64,000 nucleotides of DNA from Pollenia angustigena (GCA_930367215.1 OV884057.1:110013284-110077283); one strand, 5' to 3'. Counted from the first letter of the stretch, positions 32,475 through 45,094 are shown. A program made the numbers and translations. The notes: generated by a model from the sequence alone, not told the origin.

Positions 32475-32819
32475 CTGGTGCCTGTTCAAAAAGTTAAAAC
32501 AGTATGGCAGTTTGTTTGACAGCTAACCTTTCGTAAGCTCTATGGGGCTAAAAAGCATATATTCTAAAGCAATGACAAGGAACATTTTAAACCTTCCCAA
32601 GATATATCAATCAAATGTGGAAGTTAAACTCATTATTGAAGCAGTTTTATTTTATGTTTTATTAATTTCTTTTAAGTCTTTAATGTTATTTTTGTTAATT
32701 TAAATAAAATTAACTGCTTGTTGTGTTTTTCCGATTCCGATTTGTTCAGTATTGACTGAAATATTTAGATATTAATTGCTTTCGAATCGAGAAAATACTC
32801 GATCACGACTGCCAGAATA

Positions 32820-33279
32820 AGGCCAGTTTACACGGTAATACAATGTATTACGACTTTGAAGAATCAAAATAATATGAAATTCTCTCCGTTTTTAAAAGAA
32901 AAAAATAAAAGTCTGTTGAGAGTTTACTTTATGTTTACACGGATGGTATAGGTAAAATCAAAAATAATAACAAAAAAGCAGATGGTTTGCAGTTTTACAA
33001 TTTTTACAAAAACAACATGAAAATTTCCTGAGTTGATTTTAGTTGTTTTTGTAATTGTATAAAAATGCTACCACCTTCAATATACTCCGTTAAAATGCAC
33101 CTCTGGTGTGATGAAAATACATAAGTTTCTCAAATGGTTTAGAAAAAACCATTTACCGACCGCTTGTCAGATTTTGTATTCGTATTCTCTCTTACTCAAT
33201 GCATTTTGCTTTTACATGATATGATTTCTCTCATTCTACATTATGTCGTAATACAATGTATTACCGTGTAAACTGGCCT
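32820..33279. mobile_element. AGGCCAGTTTACACGG MITE, copy 1 (460 bp)
   Basis: Inverted ends AGGCCAGTTTACACGGTAAT continue over more than 30 bp (ACAATGTATTACGAC). The flanks are ATA and TTA, an imperfect 3-bp duplication. A second copy, in the opposite orientation, is at 61412-61880. Confidence 0.85.
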
Positions 33280-33429
33280 TTAAATCGGGTAATTTTGCTT
33301 CATCTCAAGTGTAATTTTGAATTTTGCTGGTGGTAACACTGTTAGTATGTCTGGAGGTCCACACCACGCGTTACTCGCTTTTTCGCAGCATACGCAGCTG
33401 TCAAAAAAGTAGAATCTGTGTAGTAATAC

Positions 33430-33635
33430 CAAGGCGAATTCAACTACAGGTTGTGTCGGAACTACAACAATCCAAAAACAACAGAAACAACATACGGTTT
33501 TTTGCATTGCATTGTTAGTGCCATTAGCTCGAAATGTCAACCATTATTAGCAAAACACTAACAAATCAAAACAAATAAGCCCGAACTGTCAAAATCAGAT
33601 GCCGTTTCGACACCACCTGTAGTTAATTCGCCTTG
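33430..33635. mobile_element. CAAGG-family MITE, copy F (206 bp)
   Basis: Ends CAAGGCGAATTCAACTACAGG-type (33430) and the mirror ending GAATTCGCCTTG-type (33635). Flanks AGTAATAC and AGTTATAC agree at 7 of 8 positions. Confidence 0.82.
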
Positions 33636-34502
33636 AGTTATACGTAGTAAGTTACATGCACAAAAGCGTAGATGCCTTGAGGCGAAAAGTAGGTTAACTT
33701 TCTACTTTTGTAAGCGTCACAAGCAGCGTTCGAACAAATCAGCTGATTTTGACAAACTAAATTTTATTTTTCCATGCGCTGCGTGGAGGTGAAAACGCGT
33801 GGTATGGACCTCCAGCTTTATTAAGCAAGTCAGTCAGTCGGCAGCTGGCAAACGGTTAAGGTTTTACTTAGCTGGGAGCAGCGTTGCCAGAAGATTTGGA
33901 AGGAAAATCTTGTTTTGGCGAAAAAAAAATCTTATTTTGAAGAGAAAAATCTTGAATTTTTTTATAACAAAGACAAAAAAGTAAAAATTATTATTTTTTT
34001 AAAAGAAACTACTTTTTATTATGGAAACTACATATTTAAATTAAAATACGTAATTGCGGTATTTATACAAAATTAAATTAAAAAAAAACATTTTAAATGC
34101 ACTTAATTTCTAATAAAAAAGAACGTAAAAAGTCCATAAATATAAAGAAGTTTCATCGAAAGTAATAAAATTCTTATATTAGAGATGTATAAATTTTGGG
34201 CAAAAAATGTTGGTGTGCTTTTATCTTAAAAAATCGTCAAAAGTTTTAACAAAATTCGTCAAAATCGTCACGAACATTAAACAAAATCGTCAGATATTTA
34301 AATTTTACAAATCAGAGCCAATTATTCTGGGTATATCAACAGCCTTTTCACCCGACTTGAAATGTTTTATAACATCCAATTTCAGTTCCAAACTAATGCA
34401 TTTTCTTTTCTTTGCACTCATTTTTCTACACATCTTCATTTTAAGAACTTACTTCTTACTTCCTAACACGCAACTATGCTTAGAATAACTAACCTAACCG
34501 AA

Positions 34503-34781
34503 TTAATTGGGAATTCGTCTTTTTAAACGTAAATAGAAAAATTCTTCACATGTGATTATGTCTCCAGTGAAAACATCAAATCGAAACGACGCTAATCGGA
34601 GCTCTTGTGTATATTTTTTGCAGTATCGATACCATTCATATAATTGTAGAATTCGAATTACTAATGCTTCTAATGAAAGCCACCTGGCTTGCGATGGGGG
34701 AAGAATTTTTTTTTGTCTAATTTCCAATAATTTTTGTATATGTTTCGAAAAATTGATTGTTACAATTTGGACTGTTCCCAA
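34503..34781 (-). pseudogene. hAT-type transposase scrap
   Basis: The minus-strand frame carries KILPPSQARWLSLEALVIRIL then LQLYEW, matching the pattern '(K)xxxxSxTRWLSxxxxVxRIL..W' of hAT-derived proteins (ZBED/hAT C-terminal half). Upstream it has FSKHIQKLLEIR. Only about 90 residues remain. A nearby right terminus ending ACAACCCTG (34928-34936) may be the end of its parent element. Confidence 0.6.
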
Positions 34782-35143
34782 TATAATTGTAAATCATTCT
34801 TGTTAGTGTTTTATTGATGCCAGAAAATCATCATAACACTATAACTTTTTGAAAAAAATCGTCAATCGTCATTTTACTGTATTTTCACAAAGAAATCGTC
34901 AAAATGACGAAAAATCGTCACATCTAACAACCCTGTGTGGGAGCTATGAAGCTCATACATCATATAAAATCTTGAGGGTTCTCAATTTAATATTATATTT
35001 TTTGATACCGTTGTTATATCGAAGGCACTTTGAGAAAATTGCATTTAAAAAAAGCTCACTGAAAACTATGGATTTTCCTAAATATATTCCTAATGAATTT
35101 TTATTAAAATAATGTTGGTACACGTTTAAACAGATATTCTTAA

Positions 35144-35496
35144 AGGCTAGATTACACTATTATACTTTGTATTAATACATGTCAAAATCTCAAGTAATAT
35201 GACAAAGTGTGATAGTGTGAATGCAATGTGTCACGAAAATGACAAGTATTATGAAAAAAGTTTGACATCCCATACGACTTCATCGTTTTTTGAAAAATTT
35301 CTAAACAATAATACTTTTCATTGGATCAGGGTTGCATTTTCTTTCATGTGTGAGTGTTTATACTTTGTGTGATGGTGTGAACACAAACTGTCATGCTACA
35401 TTAGATTTTTTGACAGTCGCAACAAAACTCATTAGACTTCTATCTCACAAAGTATTATGGAATACGTAACAATTGTGAGATAGTGTAATCTAGGCT
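35144..35496. mobile_element. TAA-target MITE, 353 bp
   Basis: Inverted ends AGGCTAGATTACACTAT and ATAGTGTAATCTAGGCT; TAA on both sides (35141-35143; 35497-35499). The interior repeats TACTTTGTGTGATGGTGTGA-like motifs. Confidence 0.92.
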
Positions 35497-35689
35497 TAAG
35501 CAATTATGTATAAATACTTTGTTTACAAATTATCATAAACATGGAATGTGGTATTTTCAAACTAAAAGCTTCATAACCCTTAACTGTAACTTTTTACCAC
35601 TCCTCTTGGTATAGGCAGACCACAATTATAACAGCTAAAAAACCCAATTAAATAAAAATTTAATAAATATATTTTTTTTATTGAACCCC

Positions 35690-36394
35690 AACAAACACGA
35701 AGTCAAACATTTGATATGAAATGACTTTATCATTTGACATCAAACACAATTCTCAATCGTTTTTCAATTGTTTGATTTAACATTTAAATTCAAATTGATA
35801 ATGATTTGAAAATAAACATTTGGTATCAAATGTTTTATCAATTTGATGTCAAATGTTAAATTCAAATCAAAAATAAACTTGGCAATACTAAAGCGAAAAA
35901 TAAATGTAATCAATAAAAATGGCGATTAAAGTTACATTAAAAAAAAAAAAATTATTTGTGAGTAATTACAATGATTAAAATACGAAAAAAAGGAAAATAA
36001 AACGGGAAAGTGCAGAAAGTTTGTTGAACGATCGGGGTGCTACAATCCTCAAAATAAAAGGGAGCCAAGTAGCTTTTCTTTCCAAGAATTAGAGGACGGA
36101 AATAACAGTATTTCATCTTTTAGCAATGGTGCCGAATGTTTATCTCACAGTTTATTTAAATAAATAATGAATTTAAATTCAAAAAGTAAAGTATTTTTAT
36201 TTATGTTAAACATTGTATTATAATCCACATTTGAAAAGCATTTAAGAATTACGTTTGAAAGCAAGTTGAAAATAAAGGCATTTTTCAATTTGAAAATAAT
36301 TTCCCCTTTTTGTTGCGAACGCAATGATTTTCAAAGATTTTCAAATCATTATCAAACATTTTCAATTTGAAATCAAACCTCCGTGTTTGTTGGG
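35690..36394. mobile_element. CCAACAAACACG TIR element, copy 3 (about 0.7 kb)
   Basis: Termini and centre match copies at 3083 and 3928. It lacks the TTA element and part of the centre. No target duplication is evident. Confidence 0.8.
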
Positions 36395-36916
36395 ACGTAT
36401 GTTATTAATAAATTATACTAATTTATTATATATTTTTATTATTTTATTTTACATGCAAGTCATCGAATATGTAGTCCTTAATTTTGCACATTGCTTTTTC
36501 GCATCTACCACACATTTGATTCAAACTTGATTCATTCAATTCAGAACATATAATTTAAAGAATTTACCTTTCTGTTTTTTGATATTTTTTCCTATTTGAA
36601 AAATATTGCAAGAAAACAAGAATTCGGTCTGGCCAAAAGGGTAATTTCATAGACTTTTATTTACTAGTTTGCTTCAATCGAATCCAAATTAATTTCATTT
36701 GATTCAGCACGTATCATTATAGAACTCACGCCCCTGTATTTATGTCATATTCGAAAAATATTACAAGGAAAACACAAATTTGGTCTGGCCCGACCAAGAC
36801 GGTATTCCTAGGGTTTAGTTCCATTAGTTTTACCTTTAGGTACTAAGACATAGTAACTAAATACATGAACTTATTTGTTCTTTAATAAATTAATCTTTAA
36901 ATATATACTACAGTAA

Positions 36917-38287
36917 TTTTGACTTAGCTGCACAATCTCCTTTGCACGATTTTTTGTGCAGGTAAATCAAAAATGCAGCTATCTTTAATGCATTTAGCTG
37001 CATTAATGTGCAGGTACGCAATTTTGGTTACCTGCATATAAGTGCAGCTAAAGTAAAGTGTTTGTAAGAGAAGTAACAACTTTTTATTAATAAATTGATA
37101 ATAACAATGACGTTCAAACAACCTGCAGTCATTTGTTATGCATTTTTATAATAAACGAGATAGCCAAATTGGTACCAATAAAATGTGGAACTGAAAAGTC
37201 GCTGTAGTACAACGTTAACAATAGCGCTGCAAGCTGTCAAAAGCTAAAATTCTAAGTTTTGAACTTTGTTGCGCTACAGAGCATTCGCCAGCTTCAAATA
37301 CTGCTACAACTACTTTATTCTGTTCCAGACCTAAGATTTGGTATTCCTTTCATATAATCGTGGTAAAGTTGCTGTAACCACAACCCATATGATTTTTGTT
37401 TTTATAAACAACTTAAATTGGATATTTATGTGAAAAAGTGGCCACCAAGGTATATTTACACAAGGTAAACTCGTTGGCCCATATGTTTGTCAGCTGTTTA
37501 CCCCATTTGGAACCCTAGTGTCAAAAGTTATTTATGTTGGTTCCGTTGGTTCCTTGTGTTTGTTTACATACTTATGGTTAGTGCGCGCCATTTTGAATTA
37601 AAAAAGTGTAAAATTGTGAAAAACATTTTATTTTTGTGAAATTTTAATTCTTGCAAACAAAATACATTTAAATGCATTATTTTTTGCAATAATACTTTAT
37701 TTTTATGCTTGAGAATGCACAATATATTAAAAATTGTTTCAGCTTATTATTCTAAAATGCACGTGTTGTTTTTTTTCAATTTGTGTTTTTATTTTAAAGG
37801 CACATTGTTGCGTTTTTTTTTTTGACACCATGGTTCCAAATGCAAAAACAATTTAGCGTGTTGTTTTTGTCATGTTGTACTTGTTGTAGCAACGAGTTTA
37901 CCTTGTGTAAATATACCTTGGTGGCCACCATATTTTTTCATGTGTGCAGCTATCTTTGAAGTTTTATATGAAAACTATTTTAAAACTGCCCAAAAATATG
38001 GAAAATGTGCAGGTATACAAAATGCACGTAAACAAGGATTTTAAAGAATAATTATAGAAAATATGTATTTTGGGCAGTTAAGTCAAAGTGCAGCTAACTT
38101 AAATTATTTGTATGAAAATTATTTTAAAATGCCAAAAATTTTGGGCACTTATCTTAAATGTGCAGGTAAAGAAAGTGCACTTAAAAAAGGAATTTGTATG
38201 GGATTATAAAGAATAATGCAAAAAAATATCAATTATGTGCAGTTAAGTCAAAAGTGCACGTAAATAAAAGGCAGCTAAGTCAAAACT
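36917..38287. mobile_element. TTTGACTTAGCTGC element with GTGCAG subterminal repeats
   Basis: The ends TTTGACTTAGCTGC and GCAGCTAAGTCAAA are inverted repeats. At least a dozen GTGCAGSTA / GTGCACGTA-type motifs occur in both halves. The CAAGG MITE B (37446-37920) is inserted inside. No transposase is seen. Confidence 0.62.
37446..37920. mobile_element. CAAGG-family MITE, copy B (475 bp)
   Basis: Ends identical to copy A, with an exact 8-bp duplication GTGGCCAC at 37438-37445 and 37921-37928. The body matches copy A with small indels. Confidence 0.94.
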
Positions 38288-38908
38288 ACGTATACATATT
38301 TTCTTTTCACAAATAATTTTTTAACAATATTCCCAACATGAACAACCGCGAATCTATGATGCTTTTTAATGTTTTGTATGCCCAGAAATAATGATGCATG
38401 TTAGTACAAAAGTAACAAAGTGTGCAAAACCAATAGACAACAAGCTGATATAAAACCTCATTGTTTTAAAAATTTACTGTTTAAAAAACTATAAAAGAAA
38501 ATTATGTATGTTGTACAAACTTAAAGTTGAAAATCTGTATATCTAAAAATAAAAAATCTTAATTTAAGAAAAAAAATCTTTAAATCTTATTTTGTTCAAA
38601 AAATCTTGAAAAATAAGATAAAATCTTAATTCTGGCAACGCTGTCTGAGAGAGGTTATACCGCTACAGCTAACTAACAGTGATGCCAACTTTTTGAGAGC
38701 AAAAAGCACTTTAAATTTCAAAAAAAGCACTAAAAAGCACTATTTCGAGCAAAAAAAAGCGTAAAAAAGCACTAAGCCATTTTTACAATTTAATTAAACA
38801 CAAAACAAGTTGTATTCGGCTGTGCCGAATATTATATACCTCCAAAATTTAAAAAAAGGCGACGGCGTTGATGGGGACCATTTTCATTAAAGATAAAATA
38901 ATAAATAT

Positions 38909-39667
38909 GGGCATTTCCCCAGGATGAAAAAATAAAATGTTGATTATTATCGTCTTTTATTGTTTATTATCAAAAAAAAATGTCTATGTTCTTATAAAAG
39001 AATGGTTTCCTAGCATATCTGAGCTGTTTTACTTGAGGAAATTGGGCTTGAAACTGGAAAATTTTATAATTTCCTGTATTTTCTACTTCTAAAGACATTT
39101 TTATATACTTATTTTACATGCAGGAAATATGTTATGTTCACACTCTTTCTTCATAATCTCTGCATTAAAATCAATTGTAAAAGGAGTATAAAGTTTTTTT
39201 GTAAAGAAAATTTGAAGACATTTATGGTAAAATGCATGGTGATAATAATAAAAAAAACATATGGAAAAATCGTACGTTCGCGATCCGTAAGTTCGCGACC
39301 TGTACATAAGCCAATTAAATAAAAACCAAGAGAGATATTTTATTTTGTAAATACTGGAAGGAGACCTACATTAATACACTTTTAAAATAAATTAATCACT
39401 TTTGAAAATTCCGTTTCGTTACGCAGATTTTTACATTTCACAACTGTCAGCCGAAGTTGACTTCTATTTTGCGTACGTTCGTGACCACACGCTTATAACT
39501 CTTATTATGAAAACTTAAACTCGATGAAATCCATCTTTTGTACTAAACATAGAGCTACCCAAATGCTATCGAATTGCAAAAAAATGCTAGGAAAAGTTTT
39601 GTTTTCTATATTATTTGTACATCAAAAGCGTACGAACGTACGTTCGTGACCCCAGGAAATGCCCATA
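38909..39667. mobile_element. TIR element with GGGCATTTCC ends, nested
   Basis: TGGGCATTTCCCCAGG (38909) and CCCCAGGAAATGCCCA (ending 39667) are inverted repeats, with TA outside each. CGTACGTTCGCGA/CGTGACC motifs recur near 39270-39300, 39474-39490 and 39628-39650. No transposase. Confidence 0.6.
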
Positions 39668-40009
39668 TATTTACATTTGTATATAAAAATTTTTAAATGT
39701 ATTATTATTATCTTTAATAAAAATAATATCATCCATATCATTTGGAGTATAAATTGGCCATAAAACTGGTAATTGCCAAAAATTTGCAATGACCTACTAT
39801 TGTTTATAAAACTTAATAACAGCATATAATTTAATAAACATCCTTATATTTTATCGTTTAAATAAATCTAAATTAAAAGCGTGCAAAGTTTAACAAAACA
39901 ATTGGCTTATGATATTATCCAATTATTTTAACATATGTACGCTTCTGAGTTTAGAACACACATAAGGTGTAAAATAGAAAAAACTTGTATGTTTTGATTT
40001 TGATACTTA

Positions 40010-40678
40010 TATCGATTTCTTTTCTGAGAAAAATATGTTACAGTATATACATGTAACATTTTCTAATGTTAGCTATAATCGCTCGAAGTGTTACATATTG
40101 TGCAATTTCAATAGAACACAATTACTGCTTTTATTTACAACTATTACACTTTCATCATTAATGTACTTAATAAGTGATTTTTAAAGCTATTTAAGCGGTT
40201 TCTGCACGTTATTACGGGTTGTAAACAAATATTAACATCACTAATGGCTTATAAAAATAAAAACGATTATAATATAAATAGACTTTTTATTTTTTAAATA
40301 TTTTTATATTTTGTTTTAAAACAAATTTTTTACAAAATTAAGAGCGGTATGAATTATGACAAACAACGTAAAACATTTGTTGTACAAACAAAGTAAAACA
40401 TTTACATATTCTAAATTTTTGTGTTCGTTTGTACAAAAAATACAACTGTGGGAAAAATTTTCAAGTTCTTTTGTGAATATGTTGATGAAAAACATGCAAA
40501 ACATGTTGCATATTTTACCCTTACTTTAACTTAAGGTGTTCATACTGCCCTGTTCTACAACTTTGGTACTTTCTACTTTGTTTGTATTTCCAAACAGTTG
40601 TATTTTTTGTACAAACGAACACAAAAATGTAGAACATGTAACATTAATGCAACATTTTTCTCAGAAAAGAAATCGCCA
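40010..40678. mobile_element. TTA-target MITE, GCGATTTCTTTTCTGAG family copy 1 (669 bp)
   Basis: The ends TATCGATTTCTTTTCTGAG and CTCAGAAAAGAAATCGCCA are inverted repeats; TTA on both sides (40007-40009; 40679-40681). The copy at 60804-61408 is in the opposite orientation. Confidence 0.88.
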
Positions 40679-40985
40679 TTAGTCAAACCTTTTTTCAATA
40701 GCACTAGAGAAGTGCACAATACGTGGAAAACTTAAGCGCATGTAAAATGGCAGGTTACACAACGCTCGTTATAAAAGTATTTTCTGTCAGCTGTTTTTAA
40801 TTTATTTAACACTTTGCACGTTCCAAGCTACGTCTCTTTTTTTGTTGCGTTTTTTGACGGTTTCCGACTGCATGTTTTTTAACAATTCCTAATATTTTCC
40901 AATCCATGTTCTATTTTTGAAACAGTGTCTACATCTTTAAAATAATGTTTACCGAAATACATCGTTTTTATTACGATTACTAAAA

Positions 40986-41056
40986 ATGTTGTCAACGCTA
41001 AAAAGTGCAACGTTTCGTAAAATTTCCAAATTGCTAGGAAGCCTAGCTCTAACCTC
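40986..41056 (+). CDS. Possible first exon encoding a mitochondrial presequence
   Basis: ATG in good fly context (AAAAATG) opens 23 codons plus two bases, then GTAAGT (41057-41062), a perfect 5' splice site. The peptide MLSTLKSATFRKISKLLG.. has K, R, S, T, L and A with no acidic residue, as mitochondrial targeting sequences do. A TATAAAAG lies about 215 bp upstream (about 40770). It sits in hAT-like element 2, so capture of a host promoter and exon is possible. The parent gene was not recognised and chance is not excluded. Confidence 0.35.
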
Positions 41057-41548
41057 GTAAGTTTTTGGTAAAACGAATGTAACTTTCTTTTATCCCTTTT
41101 TTATCATTTGAAATCTTAAAATCTTTACAAGTTTTCTCAAAATTGTACACCAAATAGCTAAGTCAAATAAATCATCCTCTATTTGATCGTAGTTTTAAAA
41201 TATGGTAGAAAAAAGATACAAATTGTAAAAAGCACTAAAGGCACTAACGAAAAATTGAAAAAGCACCAAGTTAGTGCTTTTTTTTAGTTTGGCACTATGG
41301 ATAAAATTTTGGCGTTTTGAGGCATCAAAAAGCACCATAAATAGTGCCAAAAGCACTAAGTTGGCATCGCTGCTAACTAATATCAAAGAATATAAATCAT
41401 ATAGAATGCGCATCATGTAGAAGCAAAATTTCTTATGGCGGGGTTTATCATTACGCCCCGCTCTCATATAATTTCGCTCACAAATTTTGCAAAGGCAATT
41501 TGTTGTTGGTTTGTGTTTTCACTTAGAGAACTGAAGAGAGCATCCAAA

Positions 41549-41818
41549 AGGCCCAACCAGAATGTGCATAAACAAACTTAAGCTACTGTCAAAAATAAAC
41601 AAAAAAGCCTCTCAAATACATTAAAAAAAACAAAAACAAAATAAAAAACTTTTGATTCCGTACGGAATGTGCGATTAGTTTCGCACTTTGCTTAAGCAAA
41701 TTACAGTTTCATTAAATTTAACAAAAAGTTCCCTTAAGTTCAACATGGTTTTACACATATGATTTACATGTATTCGCTCGGTTGCTTAAGCCACGTTATT
41801 CACATTCTGGTTAGGCCT
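41549..41818. mobile_element. AGGCCCAACC MITE, copy 1 (270 bp)
   Basis: Inverted ends AGGCCCAACCAGAATGTG and CACATTCTGGTTAGGCCT. The flanks are AAA on both sides. The second copy is at 44821-45094. Confidence 0.8.
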
Positions 41819-41958
41819 AAAATGTGCAGCATTAACACATACACATGTTTGCTGTTTTTGCCAGCCAAAGTGTGTGTGTTTGTGTTTTTTTTTTCGTTGA
41901 AACGGGTTTTTGGTATTTTTTTAATTGATTTTGTTTTGTTTTAAAACAATTTATGTGG

Positions 41959-42899
41959 AAATAACCTACGTAAGAGCGAATGCGACCAATTGCGTAATTG
42001 TAGGGCAACAGTATGTGTTTTATTTTTGTAAAAACTAAACTATATCGATTTGCACCGAATTATAAAACCATTTTTTAGATTATTTAATTATGTACTTACC
42101 ATGTGTGTATGTATATTAATGGAATTTATAAATAAAGGAGTGGCATAATTATAAATAGGTATTTCTCCTTGATTGTTTGTTAAATAAATTTCATATTGCT
42201 CAGTTTGTGAACATTTATTAAATTAGTACATCTCCGAAAACATTGCTTTTGGTCTTTAGAAAAAGGAAGTTCCAAGAAAAGAAAAATACAAGTTTTATCA
42301 AACGAATGATTTAATTTATTAAAATATTAGGGTGGTTGATATCCTCATTAAATTCTTTTTAAATATGTATGTATTTGTATCGCTTTGGTTGATTGAAAAT
42401 TTAATTGGAAATAATTTTATTTTTGTAAATATCATTTTTTTTACATTTGTGAATAGACATAAAGTTAGAAATAAATTAAATTTATTCCGAATATATGAGA
42501 ACTAAATTTTTTTAATTTCCAAGCAACATGATTAAATAAAAACCAAACAAAATTCCTTAAGAAGGAATAATAATATGTTTTATTTTAATCTATTTTTAAA
42601 TATCTTTAATAAGAATATTAATACTGCACAGCTATGAAATAAATATATAACATGGTTTGACAAAAGACCCCAAAAGCATTGTGTGGCCATGCCGCTTTAA
42701 TAAACATAAACTATTTTTTATGAACCAGGCAGTTTATGTTTTTAGATATTTTTATATTCCTATAAATCTTTAATTTTACAGAAAAACTGCATCTGAATTT
42801 CGGTGCGAACCGATATAGTTTTATCTGTACAACAATAAAACACATACTCTTACCCTACAATTACACAATCGGTCACATTTGCTTTTACGAAGGTTATTT
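41959..42899. mobile_element. Element with about 100-bp terminal inverted repeats (941 bp)
   Basis: The left 41959-42061 and right 42798-42899 arms pair over about 100 bp, from AAATAACCTACGTAAGAGC through GTAATTGTAGGG and GTATGTGTTTTATT to GCACCGAA. No target duplication was found. The centre is A/T-rich and non-coding. Long TIRs of this size occur in Mutator-like and foldback elements. Confidence 0.75.
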
Positions 42900-44066
42900 G
42901 TACAAAAATTGCAAGAAACAAAAATTCTTTTGTTAGGTTTTTGTTTTATTTTTTACTTAATGTGTTTTTTTTTTTTGACTTGGCAATGTACATACATACA
43001 CACTCGTGCACGCACATACATATACGCTGATAAATGAGAATTAAAAGTTCTCATAAACAACGAGAGAACGATGCATTGTTACGCTCTTTGTTTTTGGTTC
43101 TTCCCTTTTGTCTTCCCGCCCGCATCTTGCATTTTTTTTCAAAAATATTTTAGTTTTCCTTGAGATGCGCATTCTATATGATTTATATTCTTTGCTAATA
43201 TCTAGTGTTCGCTGATCCCACTCGTTGCTGGTAAAGATTGCAAGACAAGAGAAGAGCGGTGTAGTCTAAATTCTCTTGGTTTGTTTTCCGACCTTTCCCT
43301 GACTATCGTGAGCAGTGTGACCCTTTTAGCATTTTCACTGCTAAATTTAGCATTATTTATTTTGATTTAGCAGCGAATTTTCCAAATAGCATTTAGCATT
43401 ATTTTCAGCATTTTTGTAACATTTTTTTAACATTTTTAATCTTAAACATTTTATATGTTGCTATTTCACAATATAACTTATCACTTCTGTTAATCTCTAT
43501 AATTGTACATATTCTGATATTTATTCGTTTATACAAATGTATAATAATAGCAACCCTGTAAACACCAAAAAAAATTAAAGAAGAAATGGTCGATTTTGCT
43601 ACAGAAGAAATAACGGTTTTGGAACAGCAATGGCAAAAGCTGAATGCATGCGAATTGATGAACCAAAGTTCAACTATTGAATTCTGGATAGGTGTTTAGA
43701 ATATGATGAAAACAGATCATATTCAAATGGTATTTTGACCAACACTTTGGGAATAAAGGAAAACTATTCATATAATGCTGTAATTAAATTTACTGAAAAT
43801 GCTGTTGAATAGCCTTTTATGTTTTGAATGATAATTTTTGTTTTTACTTAAATTTTGTATTTAATAATATATATCTGTGGCAATAAATAATAATGATTTT
43901 TAATTTATTACATATTCTTATTATCTTCTTCACGCTGCTAAATTTCAAGTATTTAATGTTATTATTAATAAAACTATTTGCATTTATATTTTAACTTTCA
44001 CAATACAACACACAATTAATTTTAGACAAAACCCTTAATATCTCAAAACACGAAATTTCGACTTTA

Positions 44067-44703
44067 AGGCGCCCGTACACGACATGTATTTGTCATCTGA
44101 CATGTCAAATTTTCAAGTCGCATGTAATTGTTCATGTCTGTCAAAATTGCTGTTTTACATAAGGTTTATAATTTTCGGTCACAAACGTACATGTAATTTG
44201 CTTCTGACATTGTCTCTGTTTTTTTTTTCGCAATGTTATTGCAGAAACCAAAGTAGTTCTCGGTTTCAAAATAGCTTGCTGCCGCCACGAAAATATTTAT
44301 TTGCGTCGTAAAATAATTTAGCCATCTTAACATTTTTTTCATTTATTTTAAAGATACCAATTTAGAATTTTATAATGAAACGGTTTTTATGTATATATTT
44401 ACATAAATTATATTCAATGGTGAGATGAGCATACATATCTTGGTATTGTAAAATATTAACTTCAGCCGGCTCATGATTCCGTCAATAGTTGACGCAGCTG
44501 CCAGTTTCTTCCCGGCATAGATTTCTGATGTCAGATGGTTTGTCAGAAGAAAATAGAGCACACTCTTATTGAAATTTTGTCAGATGACTTTGCGTCTGAC
44601 TTTTACAGAAGCAAAGTTAAAAAGGTAACACACGACATGTATGTGTTTTGCAGTGGGAAATTTGACATGTCAGATGACAAAAACATGTCGTCTATACGCT
44701 CCT
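44067..44703. mobile_element. ACGACATGT TIR element, nested (about 637 bp)
   Basis: The ends AGGCGCCCGTACACGACATGT and ACATGTCGTCTATACGCTCCT are imperfect inverted repeats; TGACATGTCA motifs repeat near both ends. The flanks are TTA and TAA. ORFs across it are not recognised. Confidence 0.65.
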
Positions 44704-44820
44704 TAAGCCATTATTAACATCTAACATTTTTAAAATTTTACAAGAAACTATTTAAAATGATAAATTTATTAATCGCCTTAAACTGTATATAATTTCTTTT
44801 ACTTTTCTTGTAAAACCTAA

Positions 44821-45094
44821 AGGCCCAACCATAATATGCATAGCCTTGCTTAACCTACTGTCAAAATTAACAAAATGTCTCTTAAATGAATTTAAAAAAG
44901 CAATAACAAAATCAAAAAACATTTAATTCCGTACGGAATCACTTTCATAAAACTTAACAAAAATTTTCTTTCAGTTCAATATGGTTTGCTTCATATGATT
45001 TACATTTATTCGCACATTTGCTTAAGCCAACTTAAGCACATTATGGTTGATAGTTGACAATGTAGCATATTTGGCAAACTAAAGGTTAGGGCTT
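44821..45094. mobile_element. AGGCCCAACC MITE, copy 2
   Basis: It follows copy 1 (AGGCCCAACCATAATATGCA; GGTTAGGGCTT) with an extra 35 bp near the right end. TAA on both sides (44818-44820; 45095-45097). Confidence 0.78.

Larger units (their letters stand above)
33879..38643. mobile_element. hAT-like element 1 (4.8 kb with nested insertions)
   Basis: The ends CAGCGTTGCCAGAA and TTCTGGCAACGCTG are inverted repeats. The flanks GCTGGGAG and TCTGAGAG agree at 6 of 8, consistent with a decayed 8-bp duplication. Its ends are rich in AAAATCTTNNTTTTG motifs. It holds a transposase scrap, a TAA MITE, the third CCAACAAACACG copy and the GTGCAG element. Confidence 0.7.
38677..41372. mobile_element. hAT-like element 2 (2.7 kb)
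   Basis: The ends CAGTGATGCCAACTTTTTGA and AAGTTGGCATCGCTG are inverted repeats, flanked by an exact CTAACTAA (38669-38676; 41373-41380), which fits the hAT target pattern nTnnnnAn. Both subterminal regions are rich in AAAAGCACTAA. It contains a TIR element at 38909-39667, a TTA MITE at 40010-40678 and a possible captured exon. Confidence 0.88.
41377..43199. repeat. Inverted repeat pair around 1.8 kb
   Basis: A 38-40 bp block (ATCAAAGAATATAAATCATA.. AGAATGCGCATC) at about 41383-41418 returns inverted at 43157-43196. It may be the TIR pair of an old element; the CTAACTAA target of hAT-like element 2 abuts its left end. The interval 42900-43156 shows no gene. Confidence 0.55.
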
